A DNA stretch of 64,000 nucleotides from Planctomycetota bacterium (GCA_029550525.1 JAKPHF010000077.1:1-64000), one strand, 5' to 3'; shown: positions 17,688 through 26,550, numbered from the stretch's first letter. A program made the numbers and translations. The notes: generated from the letters alone by a model not told the origin.

Positions 17688-17725
17688 ATTATCGGCAGAT
17701 TTTGATCGTTTGCAAGCAAAATCTG
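17688..17725 (-). promoter_or_regulatory. Promoter and overlapping operator of the BMC operon
   Basis: Perfect 9-bp inverted arms CAGATTTTG (17696-17704) and CAAAATCTG (17717-17725) are separated by 12 bases. On the minus strand a GATAAT -10 (17688-17693) sits at the downstream edge, and a CTTGCA -35-like hexamer 17 bases further upstream falls inside the palindrome. A repressor bound here would block RNA polymerase. It lies 40 bases upstream of deoR and is the natural DeoR target. Confidence 0.7.
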
Positions 17726-17861
17726 TCATGCTCCCGCGCGGAAACGACCTGTATTATGGGTCTATGTGTATAAGTGTTTTATTAGCAGTGGTTTATAATT
17801 GACAGAGGTTTCAGGGGAAGCCGGAGGGGGCCGAGCCGGATCCGCTTAGCAGGGGGGCGGG

Positions 17862-17910
17862 CATCCATCCTGAATGATCTCGGTCAGAGGCGGGCAAGAT
17901 GCCCGCCCCC
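17862..17910. repeat. Intergenic GCGGGCA...TGCCCGC repeat
   Basis: Two copies of GGCGGGCA-type wording close an imperfect inverted repeat ending GGCAAGATGCCCGCCCC-like. It resembles the element at 458-510, with GCGGGC replacing GCAGGC. Confidence 0.4.
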
Positions 17911-17914
17911 CGAA

Positions 17915-17961
17915 AAGGAGGAACGCTCGCCGGCCTGCGTCTCGAACAGCCGGCGAGCGTT
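17915..17961 (-). terminator. Strong terminator-like hairpin after a small minus-strand gene
   Basis: Perfect 13-bp arms AACGCTCGCCGGC (17922-17934) and its complement (17949-17961) with a 14-base loop. On the minus strand the stem is followed by CCTCCTTTTC. It lies about 130 bases after the small ORF at 18089-18244. On the plus strand it is followed by TTGG only, so the minus strand is the likelier direction. Confidence 0.65.
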
Positions 17962-18088
17962 TTGGAGGGTTTCTTCAGAAAAAGGCGAGTCACCGCTCGG
18001 TCAAGGCGAAGACCTACGTGAGAGCCCGAGCGGTCCCACTCTCACGGGTCGCTATTTATTTCCCGGCGTGCCCGAACAACGCCGGGCA

Positions 18089-18244
18089 TCAACACTGGCC
18101 CGAAGGCGTCGCTTCAGCCGCGCGCGTCATGGGCGAGCGATTGACGCGTCCCATGTGATGTCGCGGCAGGAAATTCCGGAACTGAGCAACACGGCCCCGA
18201 CGGCTCTGATTCTGCGGACGATACTTGAGTAGCGATCTGGCCAT
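18089..18244 (-). CDS. Small basic protein of 51 residues, unknown
   Basis: An open frame begins at the ATG at 18244 right after a strong AGGAGGT ribosome binding site with a 6-base spacer. The product starts MARSLLKYRPQNQSRRGRVA and contains 10 Arg among 51 residues, with no transmembrane stretch. I do not recognise it. The ribosome binding site, the clean stop and a downstream hairpin (17922-17961) argue that it is a real gene. A high positive charge would fit nucleic-acid or ribosome binding, which is only a guess. Not seen elsewhere in the window. Confidence 0.5.
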   Translation of the reverse strand: MARSLLKYRPQNQSRRGRVAQFRNFLPRHHMGRVNRSPMTRAAEATPSGQC

Positions 18245-18770
18245 TTAACTACCTCCTAAATGGGTCGCCTCGTCCGGAGGCGGGGAAATCGTCATTATTC
18301 CGTCAGCTCCCAGTCCCTCATCGAATCTGCCCGGCGGAGTGATCTGACTCCGCATGAGCAAGCTGCATGATTGTTGTCAGTGAAACAGACGCACTCGGTC
18401 ACACGCGCGAGTTACGAATGTTTCGGCATAAAACGCGAGAGGCCGACAGTCTCATCCTCATATTGGATGCCGGCTGGGGCGTTTTCGACCCTAGGCACCA
18501 CTTTCTCCGTAGACGTTGTTTTTCGAGACCGCCGGCCTCCTTCACCCAGCCGACATCCGACGTCACCCATACGTGAATGAATGGGCATCCTGTGTTCACC
18601 GCGGAGTCCGCCAGGTTCGCATGTATTGCACGCTTCTTAGGCACCGGCGGGCGGCTGCCTCACGTTCAGCAGCAGAATTTCGCCCTCGGGTCATCTCGAG
18701 CACTCTCCTTTCAAGTTGCGTGCCGATGCGAACACAACGGGCTCCGCGGTGAGAATTCCTTCATCCGGGC
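18245..18770. other. Gap of 526 bases without a supported gene
   Basis: Several short frames exist on both strands, but none has a ribosome binding site or recognisable product. Base composition is lower in GC than the neighbouring genes. It should contain the promoter of the small gene at 18244, but no convincing hexamer pair was found. Confidence 0.4.
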
Positions 18771-19421
18771 TCAGTTCTCCCGGCCGTACAAGGCTTCCCA
18801 CTCGCTTCGGAGAATCCCGAAGCGGTACTCGTCCTGATAGCGACCGTTGCTGTAGCGTGCCTGGCGAGCGCAACCTTCCGCTACGAATCCGACCTTCTGA
18901 TACAGGCGGATCGCTCGCCAGTTATCGGCGTATACCGACAGTTCAACCCGGTTCAGGTTCAGTTCCTCGAACGCGTACCGGAGGACCAGTTGAGTGGCCT
19001 CCCGGCCGTAGCCTCGACCCTGCTGGGTCGTGTCGCCGATGTTGATCCCGAACACCGCGCTGCGATTGACCCAGTTGACCTGGTGCAGCCCGGCGACGCC
19101 GATCAGTCGATCACCCTGCTTGAGCGTGATGCCGAAGACGTAATCCGTTCCGCTCTTGCCGAGCGACTCGATCCACTCGCGTTCCCGGACACCGTTGAGC
19201 GGCTGCACGTTTCGCAGGAACCGCCAGTTGGCCGGGTCGTTGACGAACTTGCGGAGCAGCAATTCGTCCTCGAGTTCCAGCGGGCGGAGGTAAATGCGCT
19301 GGCCCTCGTAGAACATGATCCGCTCGTCCGAGTGGCACGAAACCACTTTGACGCGGCTGCCGCGCAAATGCACCTTCGGCGAATTCGTGTCACTGGATGG
19401 GATCGTTAACACACTGCTCAT
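18771..19421 (-). CDS. GNAT-family N-acetyltransferase (RimJ/RimL type)
   Basis: 216 residues. The acetyl-CoA binding motif appears as QGRGYGREATQLVLRYAFEE (about residues 135-155), followed by LNRVELSVYADNWRAIRLYQ and VGFVAEG, the RimJ-type order. It would acetylate a protein N-terminus, amino acid or antibiotic; the substrate is unknown. The first 35 residues before MFYEGQRIYLRPLE are poorly conserved in character, so the true start may be the internal ATG at 19316. No clear operon partner. Confidence 0.8.
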   Translation of the reverse strand: MSSVLTIPSSDTNSPKVHLRGSRVKVVSCHSDERIMFYEGQRIYLRPLELEDELLLRKFVNDPANWRFLRNVQPLNGVREREWIESLGKSGTDYVFGITLKQGDRLIGVAGLHQVNWVNRSAVFGINIGDTTQQGRGYGREATQLVLRYAFEELNLNRVELSVYADNWRAIRLYQKVGFVAEGCARQARYSNGRYQDEYRFGILRSEWEALYGREN

Positions 19422-19661
19422 CGCTGCACCTTTGTACCTTTCTCCTTTTGACTTCGCGCGGCGCGCAGATTCCCCGGGCGCGCTGATGCGCTTCTGAAAA
19501 AGCCTTTCGAAATAAAAGAAAACCTGGTTGATCCGGCCGGTCCGATGCGTACCATACGGACACCGGAACCGGCACGACGCTCTCGCGTTCTCTCGTTCCG
19601 ATCCGGCATCCGGCCGTCCTCACCGGCCGGGTGCCACTTTTGTTTCACTCACCCTCATGCA

Positions 19662-19775
19662 CGGCCCGGGCTTCAATCTTCAGCCCGGTGCCGGCGGTAA
19701 CGACTCTTTGATCAAGCATTCCTCAGAGTTCGGCAGCGTCCCGATCCCCGCGGTCCGGCGCCGTTACCGCCGGAG
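19662..19775. other. Region of nested inverted repeats, possible structured RNA
   Basis: Perfect 12-bp arms CCGGCGGTAACG (19691-19702) and its complement (19762-19773) enclose 59 bases. Directly inside the left arm is a second hairpin (ACTCT ... AGAGT). Just upstream, GCCCGGGCTTCA and CAGCCCGG form another. No coding frame explains it. The direction of transcription is not clear. Confidence 0.35.
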
Positions 19776-19925
19776 AGGCCGCGAGGCAAGGAAGCTGTTC
19801 ATTGCCTGGTGGCCCCTGCGAGCTCGCGCAGACGGAGAGTGTCGCTCTCGCGCGTCCGCACTCGCCTGTCGCCGTTTTTCGTCCTGGCGTCAACCACGTG
19901 AAGCCCAGCTCCGCGTGATGCGCCC

Positions 19926-19964
19926 AACAAAAAAGCCCTGCAACCTCCTGGGGCCGCAGGGCTT
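19926..19964 (-). terminator. Rho-independent terminator
   Basis: Perfect 9-bp arms AAGCCCTGC (19933-19941) and GCAGGGCTT (19956-19964), 14-base loop, followed on the minus strand by TTTTTTGTTG. It lies 28 bases after the small gene at 19992-20150, giving a self-contained unit with the promoter at 20187-20214. Confidence 0.9.
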
Positions 19965-19991
19965 ATGATTTCCTCGGAAACCAGCGCTACC

Positions 19992-20150
19992 CTACGGCCC
20001 ATCATCGCCATCACAGCAGAGGCCGCGGAAATAAACCTTGATGGCGTTGGCAGCCTGCTGCGCACACATGACATGCGTGACCGTCCACGTCACATGCGTG
20101 ATCGTCGAGGTCGTCGGCAGGTGCCAAATTGTCAAGGTTTTGCTGGTCAT
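19992..20150 (-). CDS. Small ORF of 52 residues in a self-contained transcript (or ncRNA)
   Basis: The frame starts at the ATG at 20150, beginning MTSKTLTIWHLPTTSTITHV and ending GLCCDGDDGP. It has a repeated T-H-V-(T/M) pattern and three cysteines. The ribosome binding site is poor, so the transcript of roughly 250 bases could instead be a regulatory RNA. What is solid is the frame around it: a good -35/-10 promoter with an inverted-repeat operator upstream and a strong terminator downstream. I do not recognise the product. Confidence 0.4.
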   Translation of the reverse strand: MTSKTLTIWHLPTTSTITHVTWTVTHVMCAQQAANAIKVYFRGLCCDGDDGP

Positions 20151-20186
20151 TGATACACCATTACGCTCGTGCGTATCTACCGTCCA

Positions 20187-20226
20187 AATATAGCACCGGT
20201 ATCGTCAGAGTCAAGTAAAAACTTGA
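20187..20226 (-). promoter_or_regulatory. Sigma-70-type promoter with operator-like palindrome
   Basis: On the minus strand TTGACT (20209-20214) and TATATT (20187-20192) are 16 bases apart, close to consensus; transcription would start near 20180. The palindrome TCAAGT-AAAA-ACTTGA (20211-20226) overlaps the -35 box and is a plausible repressor or activator site. Confidence 0.7.
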
Positions 20227-20295
20227 CAAAGCGAACACTGATGTTCGGCTCACCGTTCTGTGCGAGTTACACAATTCGGCACGATCACCAACGCG

Positions 20296-21852
20296 TCAGG
20301 AGACGTTCGCTCCGGCGACCGCCGGGCTCGTGTCCTCGGTCGCCGGCGGTCTTCTGCGAAGCGCCGGCATCTCCGTCATGGCTTTGCCAATCCGCCGCAG
20401 GCCCTCGCGCACGATCAGCAACAGCGGCAGGAACACCCGATGATCCAGGCAGGCGCGGACGGGCCGGCTGGTGACCACGTCAATCAGCCGGTGAACCAGC
20501 CACGAAGGCAGCATGGCGTTGCGCAGTTGCAACACGATGTCCAGCCACATGGCCAGGTAATCGTACCGGGCCAGCAAACGCTTCCAGGTGTACCGCGGCG
20601 CATAGGCGTCGTCATGATGCTTGCCGATCAGGTCGTCGGCCAAGGCTCGCTTGTACAGCGGGCTGCCCGGATAGAAGATCAACGGGAACACGCGGAGGAC
20701 GGCCGGCCCCTTGTGATGCGACGCCACGAAGCGCATGCTCTCGATGACGTTCTCTTCCGATTCGTAAGGGTTTCCGAAGATGTAGTGGTACTCCGCCCGA
20801 AGCCCGTACTTGTGGAACAAGTCGATGCAACGGCTGATCTGCTCGATGGAAGTCGGCCGGTTGTACACCTCCGCCAGCGTGTGCGGGCTGCCGCTCTGAA
20901 TACCCATGCTGATCAGGCGCAACGGCAGGCGGCTGAGGATGCGCACCTTCGCTTCGGTCACCGTGTTGGGGAACACGTCGATCTCGAGCGGCAGTCTAAT
21001 CTCGCGGTTCCACACTCGCACGAAATCCTCGAGGACGGGCTCGGATCGGACCAGGAACAGATCGTCGATGATGTTGACCGATTCGATGGAGGGGAACCGG
21101 GCGATCATCGACTTGATCTCGCTGACGATGCTCTCGTTGCTGCGCTTACGGACCCAGCGTCCTTTGCCGCGGTAGAGTTCCTGCCAGACGGTGTTGTTGC
21201 AGAACGTGCAGGAGCAGGGACAGCCACGGGTCGTGGAGACTCGCAACCGCTGCAGCGCGCTGCCGAGTAATTCGGGCCGTGCCCGTTTCAATTCGCCCTC
21301 GTGAAGCACCCAGTGCGTGTCGAGGTCATAATCCGGAAATGGATAGTCATCGAGCGACTTGGTCAAGGGCATGACCGCATTGACGATCGTCTCGGCGTTG
21401 CCGAAGCGTCCGCCGGCTCGAAACGAAAAGCCGGGCGTGCTCGTCGGATCTCGTCCAGTCGCCAAGCACTCGACGAGTTGCCGCATGGGTTCTTCGCCCT
21501 CGCCTCTGCATATGGCGTCCGCTACTTCGAGCGATTCTTCGGGCGCGACCGTCGGATGCGTGCCGCCCCAAATCACCGGTGCGTTGATCCCGCGCCGCCG
21601 AATGCCCTCGGTCAGCGCGCAGGCCTTGTAGTACCCGCTGGTCATCACGCTCAGGCCGATCAACTCCGCGCTGCGACACAGCTCGAACAGCGGTTCGAGT
21701 TCGGGAGCGTCAAATTCGATGTCGTGATTCTTTCCGCGGGCGTGGAGGAAGACGATCTGCATGTCGTGACCAGCGGCCTTGAGATATGAAGAGATATGCC
21801 GCAGTCCCAACGCGACGGGCACCGTCTGCGTGGCGATTAGCACGATTCTCAT
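20296..21852 (-). CDS. B12-binding-type radical SAM protein (BchE/Mg-protoporphyrin cyclase-like)
   Basis: 518 residues. The N-terminal part (about 1-130) is a cobalamin-binding-like Rossmann domain (MRIVLIATQTVPVALGLRHI, VIWGGTHPTVAPEE). The radical SAM core follows with the cluster motif in RGCPCSCTFC (Cys211, Cys215, Cys218). After it come LEIDVFPNTV and GIQSGSPHTL, typical of the family. The C-terminal 130 residues are helical and basic. Such enzymes modify lipids, hopanoids, cofactors or natural products; the substrate is unknown here. GGAGG lies 8 bases before the ATG. Appears monocistronic. Confidence 0.85.
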   Translation of the reverse strand: MRIVLIATQTVPVALGLRHISSYLKAAGHDMQIVFLHARGKNHDIEFDAPELEPLFELCRSAELIGLSVMTSGYYKACALTEGIRRRGINAPVIWGGTHPTVAPEESLEVADAICRGEGEEPMRQLVECLATGRDPTSTPGFSFRAGGRFGNAETIVNAVMPLTKSLDDYPFPDYDLDTHWVLHEGELKRARPELLGSALQRLRVSTTRGCPCSCTFCNNTVWQELYRGKGRWVRKRSNESIVSEIKSMIARFPSIESVNIIDDLFLVRSEPVLEDFVRVWNREIRLPLEIDVFPNTVTEAKVRILSRLPLRLISMGIQSGSPHTLAEVYNRPTSIEQISRCIDLFHKYGLRAEYHYIFGNPYESEENVIESMRFVASHHKGPAVLRVFPLIFYPGSPLYKRALADDLIGKHHDDAYAPRYTWKRLLARYDYLAMWLDIVLQLRNAMLPSWLVHRLIDVVTSRPVRACLDHRVFLPLLLIVREGLRRIGKAMTEMPALRRRPPATEDTSPAVAGANVS

Positions 21853-22368
21853 CGGAGCACCTCCCGATCTGCCGGGTCGAGCAGACGTTGAGGTCAGACA
21901 TGTCTTGGGTTCCGGCCGGAGGCGATTCTACCGCAGGATCGCCGGGGCTGCCACGAAATCCGCAAACTTCCGATGCTATCATTAGGCGAGAACCCGTCAT
22001 TGGCTCGGGGAGCATGGCTTCGGTTCAGGGGAGTGCTAACGGGCCGACACTGCATTTGAAAGGAGCCGGCGGGGATCAATCTCAGCGTTTGTGGTCAGAC
22101 TTGTCTCCGGCAAATCTGACGAACCCCAAGCCCCTCAGGCCTCAAGCCTCAAGTCGCAGGTCTTGCCTCATTCTTTGTCACGGGGCGGCGGAAGGATTAT
22201 CATTTCTCCCCGACAGGCTATCTTGCCTCGCTGAGGGACTGCGCGGTGTCCCGAGGCACGACGGCGGTGGTCGTTCACGCCGGAGGGGTGAGATGGCGGC
22301 CCCAGCCCGGCAGGCAGATCGAGGAGAACGCGGCTCCTCGTGTTTCCCGTGGTGGGTGAGATCGGGCA
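21853..22368. other. Gap of 516 bases between divergent genes
   Basis: No supported gene. A short direct repeat of CCTCAAGCCTCAAG-type wording lies near 22137-22152. The promoters of the divergent radical SAM and IOR genes must be here, but I could not identify them. Confidence 0.4.
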
Positions 22369-25300
22369 ATGAGCAAACAAATTCCCAAGAAGTTCCTTCA
22401 AGGCAGCGACGTCGAAGTCTTTAACGGCAACGAGTTGCTGTTCAAGGGCGCGCTGGAGACCGACGGCGGCGTCCATCTCATGACCGGCTATCCCGGCTCG
22501 CCCGTGGCTACGTTCTTCGACGTCATCGCCGCCTGTGCCGACATGCTGAAAGAGCGCGGGATCGAGGCGCGTCTGGCCAACAACGAGGCGCTTTCGGTCG
22601 CGGCGGTCAACGGGACGCAGATGGGGCCGCTGCGAGCCATGGCCGTCTTCAAGAGCGTGGGCTTGCACGTGGCCAGCGATGCTCTGGCCTTGGGCAATCT
22701 CGCGGGCGCGCATCCCGAAGGCGGCGCGGTCATCGTCGTGGGCGACGATCCGTGGAGCGAGTCCACGCAGGTGCCGGCCGACTCCCGCTTCCTGTTCCGC
22801 CACCTCTTCGTGCCGGTCATCGAGCCGAGCACGCCGCAGGAGGTGAAGGACTATGTCGACGTGGCCTTCCGTCTGTCGCGGGCGAGCGGCCTGTATCTGG
22901 GCTACGTAATCACCACCATGCTCGCCGACGGCGGCGGGACAGTGGTCTGCCGGCCCAACCACTACCCGCTGACCAGCCGGAATCATCCGTTCGAACTCAA
23001 CACCGCTCTGCTCAATCTGGAAAAGACGGTCCTCTTGCCGCCGCGCACGGGCCGCAATGAGGTCGAGATTCCGCAGCGCTACGAGCGGCTGCATCGTGAG
23101 GTGGCGCGGCTGGGCGTGAATCGGCTGTACGACGTGCCCGGCAGCGACGAACTGCTCATCGTCACCAGCGGCATGGCGTTCCAATACGTCGAGCAGGCTC
23201 TGACCAACGTGGGACTGAACGGCCGGCTGCCCATTCTGAAATTGGCTGTGACGTTCCCACTCGATCGTACGGCGATCGAGCCGCTGTTGGCCCGCTTCTC
23301 GCACGTCGTGGTCGTTGAAGAGCGGCGGAGCTTCATCGAGGAGCAACTCACCGAAATCGCATCCCGCTTCCGCCAGCGAACGGGCGAACGTGCGTCTGAA
23401 ATCTGGGGCAAGCAGTTCCCCGGCGACGCCAGCGGGTTCCCGTCGGCGCTGGGGTTGAACTCATCGATCGTCACGGATCGGCTGGCGCGGTTCCTGCGGG
23501 CGATCCGTTCGCCGTTGGCCGGCGAGGCGGCACGGGGCATCGACACCGAACTGCGGATCATTGCCGACACCGGCCGCATCGACGCCCACATCTCCGGGCG
23601 TTCGCCGACGTTCTGCCCGGGATGTCCGCACCGCGACTCGTCCAGCCTGCTGCTGGAAATCAAGAAACAGTTCGCCGACGAGTCGTACATGCGCAAGCAT
23701 CACCGCCGTCACGCGGTGGACCTCGTCTTTCACGGCGACACCGGCTGCTACACCATGCTGATGTTCGAGCCCAACTCGCCCCTCATGCACAACTATTCGG
23801 GCATGGGCCTGGGCGGAGGCACGGGCAGCGGCATCGATCCGTTCATCACCAACAAGCAAGTCGTCTTCATGGGCGACTCGACGTTCTTCCACTCGGGCCT
23901 GCTGGCCATCAGCAATTCGGTGTCGGGCTCGCAGGACATCCTGTACATCATCCTGGCCAACGACACGACGGCCATGACGGGTCATCAACCCTTGCCGGCG
24001 GTGACGCACGACTTGCTGGATCGGCCGATCATGGGCCAGGACATCGAGCGGATGGTCCGGGCGGTGGTGGGGCCGGACGCCCTCGTGGTGCGCACGGATC
24101 CCGGCCGGCGCAGCACCTACAAGCGGCTGCTCGAAGAGGCGATCCTCGCCCCCGGCGTCAAGGTCATCATCGCCGACAAGGAATGCGGCATCACCTACAA
24201 CCGCCGCAAGATGAAGATCGAACGCGAGGAGATCGAGAAGCGTGGCTTCGTCTCCCGCAAGACGTACATGAACGTCACGCCCGAGGTCTGCGAGTTTTGC
24301 CTCGAGTGCACGAATAAGACCGGTTGCCCGGGGCTGCGGATCGAATCGACGGATTACGGGCCGAAGATCGGCACCGACCTGTCCTGGTGCGTCAATGACG
24401 GGACCTGCGCGCGGATCGATGCCTGCCCCTCGTTCGAGGAGGTCACCGTCATCCGCCGCCGGCCGCCCACGCCGCGCGGCCACAATATCAACCTCGAAGA
24501 CATACCGCTGCCGTCTTATATCTTCGGCTCTGACCGGGTTGGTCGCGAGAAAGGGCAGGGAGGCGACGCGCCGGCGTCGAACGCAGGCGGCTTCGAGAAC
24601 ATCGATCCTGACACCTTCCTGCCATGGCGGGCCTGGGTGGCAGGCGTCGGCGGGATGGGCATCGGCACCGTCACGAGCATCCTCGTGCATGCTGGCCGTC
24701 TCGAGGGCTACCACGTCCAGTTCAGCGACAAGAAGGGGTTGGCCATCCGCAACGGCGGCGTCTACTCGCAGTTGGTGTACAGCCGGCCCGACTCCCCGGT
24801 GGGCATGACCGTGGGCTACGGCAAGGCCGATCTGTTGCTGGGCGTGGACCTGCTGGAGGCGGTGCGGGCGGTCGATGCCAAGGCGCCCTTCCGCGTAGCC
24901 GACCCCGAGCGGACGGCTGCCGTCGTCAACGTCGATTGCACACCGACCATCCCCATGCTCCTCGGCCGCGACCAGATCGACCCGGACGAGCTGGAATCGG
25001 TTCTGCGAAAAGCGACCCGGGCCGACCGCTACTTCGCCGCTTCGGTCTCGTCTTTGTGCGAGCGGATCTTCGGGACCAAGCTCTACGTCAACATCGTCAT
25101 GCTGGGCGTGGCCTACCAGCGCGGGCTGATTCCGGTCAAGCTCGAGTCCATTCACGAGGCGATCCGCAAGTCGGTTCGCGCCGACCTGGACAAGAACCTC
25201 CGTGCGTTCGAGGTGGGCCGCAAGTTCGTGACCAACCCTGAGCTGTTCGGTGAGGTGTTCGAGCCCAAGGCGTCGCGCTCGCTGGCTCGCACGGTTCGGG

Positions 25301-26091
25301 CCAAGGCCGCCTATCTGAACATGCGGCTGCTCGGCTCGCGGCGGGCGTTACGCGAAGATCGGCCCGGGGCTTCCGGCCGGCGGCGCTTGCCGGACACCAA
25401 GCTGGCCCGCGCCTACAAGCACATGACCTACACCACCCTGCGGGCTTGCCGTGAACTCGACCGCGAGACCATGCGCGAGATCGCGATCCGCATCTATGAC
25501 CTTATCCAGTGGGGCGGCGTGCGGTATGCCCAGCGGTATGTCGATCGCGTGCGGCGGACGTTCCTGGCTGACCACGAACGGTTCGGCTTCCGGGCCACCA
25601 AGGCCGTGGTGTGGAACCTCGCCAAGCTCATGTTGATCAAGGACGAGTTTTATGTCCCGCACTTGCTGACCAGCTACGAGAAGCTGCGGCGCGATCGTCA
25701 GCGGTTCAACGTCAACCCGGCCAACGGCGATCGCATCAAATACCGTCGCACGTTCCATCCGCGTTTCTTCGGCATCAAAGTCGATATCAAGGTGCCGCAC
25801 ACGGCGCTGTACCTCATCCGAAGCCTGCGCTTCCTGCGAAAGGTGATTCCGTTCTACCGGTACGAGGAACGGCAGTTCCTGGCCTGGTACGAGCAGATCG
25901 TCGATTCGGTCGGGCTCAACTGTGACGCGAGCTATCCTTTGTGGGTCGAGCTGCTCGAGACAGTGCGAAACGTGAACGGGTACGCGGAGATCCGCAAGCC
26001 CAGGATGGAAGCGGCTCGCACGCGGGCGATGCAGATCATGACACACATCCGGCGCACGGAAGAGAGTGCGACGCGATTGGTCTCCCGGTGA
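22369..26091 (+). CDS. Fused indolepyruvate ferredoxin oxidoreductase
   Basis: 1240 residues. Decarboxylates aryl- or branched 2-oxoacids to acyl-CoA while reducing ferredoxin. Order: pyrimidine-binding domain (GYPGSPVATFFD near residue 40), TPP-binding domain (CPGCPHRDSS, then GDSTFFHSGLLAISNSV and NDTTAMTGHQP near 500-545), a cysteine-rich ferredoxin region (CEFCLECTNKTGC and CVNDGTCARIDACP near 640-690), then the gamma domain (GVGGMGIGTVTSIL), and a C-terminal helical region of about 270 residues like DUF6537 seen in fused IORs. All parts that archaea split into IorA and IorB are in one chain. It would feed reduced ferredoxin to the hydrogenase system downstream. Confidence 0.88.
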   Translation: MSKQIPKKFLQGSDVEVFNGNELLFKGALETDGGVHLMTGYPGSPVATFFDVIAACADMLKERGIEARLANNEALSVAAVNGTQMGPLRAMAVFKSVGLHVASDALALGNLAGAHPEGGAVIVVGDDPWSESTQVPADSRFLFRHLFVPVIEPSTPQEVKDYVDVAFRLSRASGLYLGYVITTMLADGGGTVVCRPNHYPLTSRNHPFELNTALLNLEKTVLLPPRTGRNEVEIPQRYERLHREVARLGVNRLYDVPGSDELLIVTSGMAFQYVEQALTNVGLNGRLPILKLAVTFPLDRTAIEPLLARFSHVVVVEERRSFIEEQLTEIASRFRQRTGERASEIWGKQFPGDASGFPSALGLNSSIVTDRLARFLRAIRSPLAGEAARGIDTELRIIADTGRIDAHISGRSPTFCPGCPHRDSSSLLLEIKKQFADESYMRKHHRRHAVDLVFHGDTGCYTMLMFEPNSPLMHNYSGMGLGGGTGSGIDPFITNKQVVFMGDSTFFHSGLLAISNSVSGSQDILYIILANDTTAMTGHQPLPAVTHDLLDRPIMGQDIERMVRAVVGPDALVVRTDPGRRSTYKRLLEEAILAPGVKVIIADKECGITYNRRKMKIEREEIEKRGFVSRKTYMNVTPEVCEFCLECTNKTGCPGLRIESTDYGPKIGTDLSWCVNDGTCARIDACPSFEEVTVIRRRPPTPRGHNINLEDIPLPSYIFGSDRVGREKGQGGDAPASNAGGFENIDPDTFLPWRAWVAGVGGMGIGTVTSILVHAGRLEGYHVQFSDKKGLAIRNGGVYSQLVYSRPDSPVGMTVGYGKADLLLGVDLLEAVRAVDAKAPFRVADPERTAAVVNVDCTPTIPMLLGRDQIDPDELESVLRKATRADRYFAASVSSLCERIFGTKLYVNIVMLGVAYQRGLIPVKLESIHEAIRKSVRADLDKNLRAFEVGRKFVTNPELFGEVFEPKASRSLARTVRAKAAYLNMRLLGSRRALREDRPGASGRRRLPDTKLARAYKHMTYTTLRACRELDRETMREIAIRIYDLIQWGGVRYAQRYVDRVRRTFLADHERFGFRATKAVVWNLAKLMLIKDEFYVPHLLTSYEKLRRDRQRFNVNPANGDRIKYRRTFHPRFFGIKVDIKVPHTALYLIRSLRFLRKVIPFYRYEERQFLAWYEQIVDSVGLNCDASYPLWVELLETVRNVNGYAEIRKPRMEAARTRAMQIMTHIRRTEESATRLVSR

Positions 26092-26237
26092 AGCCCGCAT
26101 GCCCCGGGTGCTGCTTGACGCCCGAAACGCGTCGGCTAGACTCTTGACCGGACCGCCCGCGGGACGGCATGAGGCATCCGCGCGGGCGGCAAGGCCGAGT
26201 GGAAGCGGCCGAATACTCAAATCCAATGGAGAACAAC

Positions 26238-26393
26238 ATGCTGGGGAAGATGGGCTACTACATGCGTTGGGCGATGCTCATGGGGTCCGGAGCGATGGTC
26301 TTCCAGGGCGCCGGTAGCTGCTGGGATCCAATCCAGACCGGTCTGCTGGCTTTCCTGGCCGGCACCACGTTCTTCCTGGCCCGCAACGTCTGA
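26238..26393 (+). CDS. Small membrane protein, 51 residues
   Basis: Starts MLGKMGYYMRWAMLMGSGAM and has a second hydrophobic stretch TGLLAFLAGTTFFLA. I prefer the ATG at 26238, with GGAG 6 bases before it, over the ATG at 26226. It lies 146 bases after IOR and just before a terminator. Similar short proteins are common in Planctomycetes; the function is unknown. Confidence 0.6.
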   Translation: MLGKMGYYMRWAMLMGSGAMVFQGAGSCWDPIQTGLLAFLAGTTFFLARNV

Positions 26394-26419
26394 CGGCACC
26401 GAGTGCGGACCCGCGGGAG

Positions 26420-26448
26420 CCGCCGGGCTTTGACCCGGCGGACTCTTT
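26420..26448 (+). terminator. Terminator after the small membrane protein
   Basis: Arms CCGCCGGG (26420-26427) and CCCGGCGG (26434-26441) with a CTTTGA loop, followed by ACTCTTTG. It lies 26 bases after the stop at 26393. Confidence 0.7.
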
Positions 26449-26494
26449 GCGATCGGGCCTGGGCACCCAACGCGAACCAACCACCACGCAGGCC

Positions 26495-26526
26495 CATAGC
26501 TTATAGCTCACAGCTTACAGCTTTTC
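26495..26526. repeat. GCTTATAGCTCA repeat, copy 1
   Basis: Reads CATAGCTTATAGCTCACAGC then CTTACAGCTTTTCTT: short direct repeats of (C/T)A(T/C)AGCT. A close relative sits at 43401-43436 between hdrC and hdrB. Confidence 0.55.
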
Positions 26527-26550
26527 TTGCGAACTGGCGGGGGAATGAGA

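Noticed and set aside
18367..18850. Several 60-85-codon frames in the gap before the acetyltransferase gene
   Set aside because: They overlap one another on both strands, lack ribosome binding sites and give no plausible product.
23461..25155. Antisense frame of 564 codons inside the IOR gene
   Set aside because: Low-complexity His/Arg/Asp/Gly product, no ribosome binding site, and fully explained by the codon bias of IOR on the other strand.
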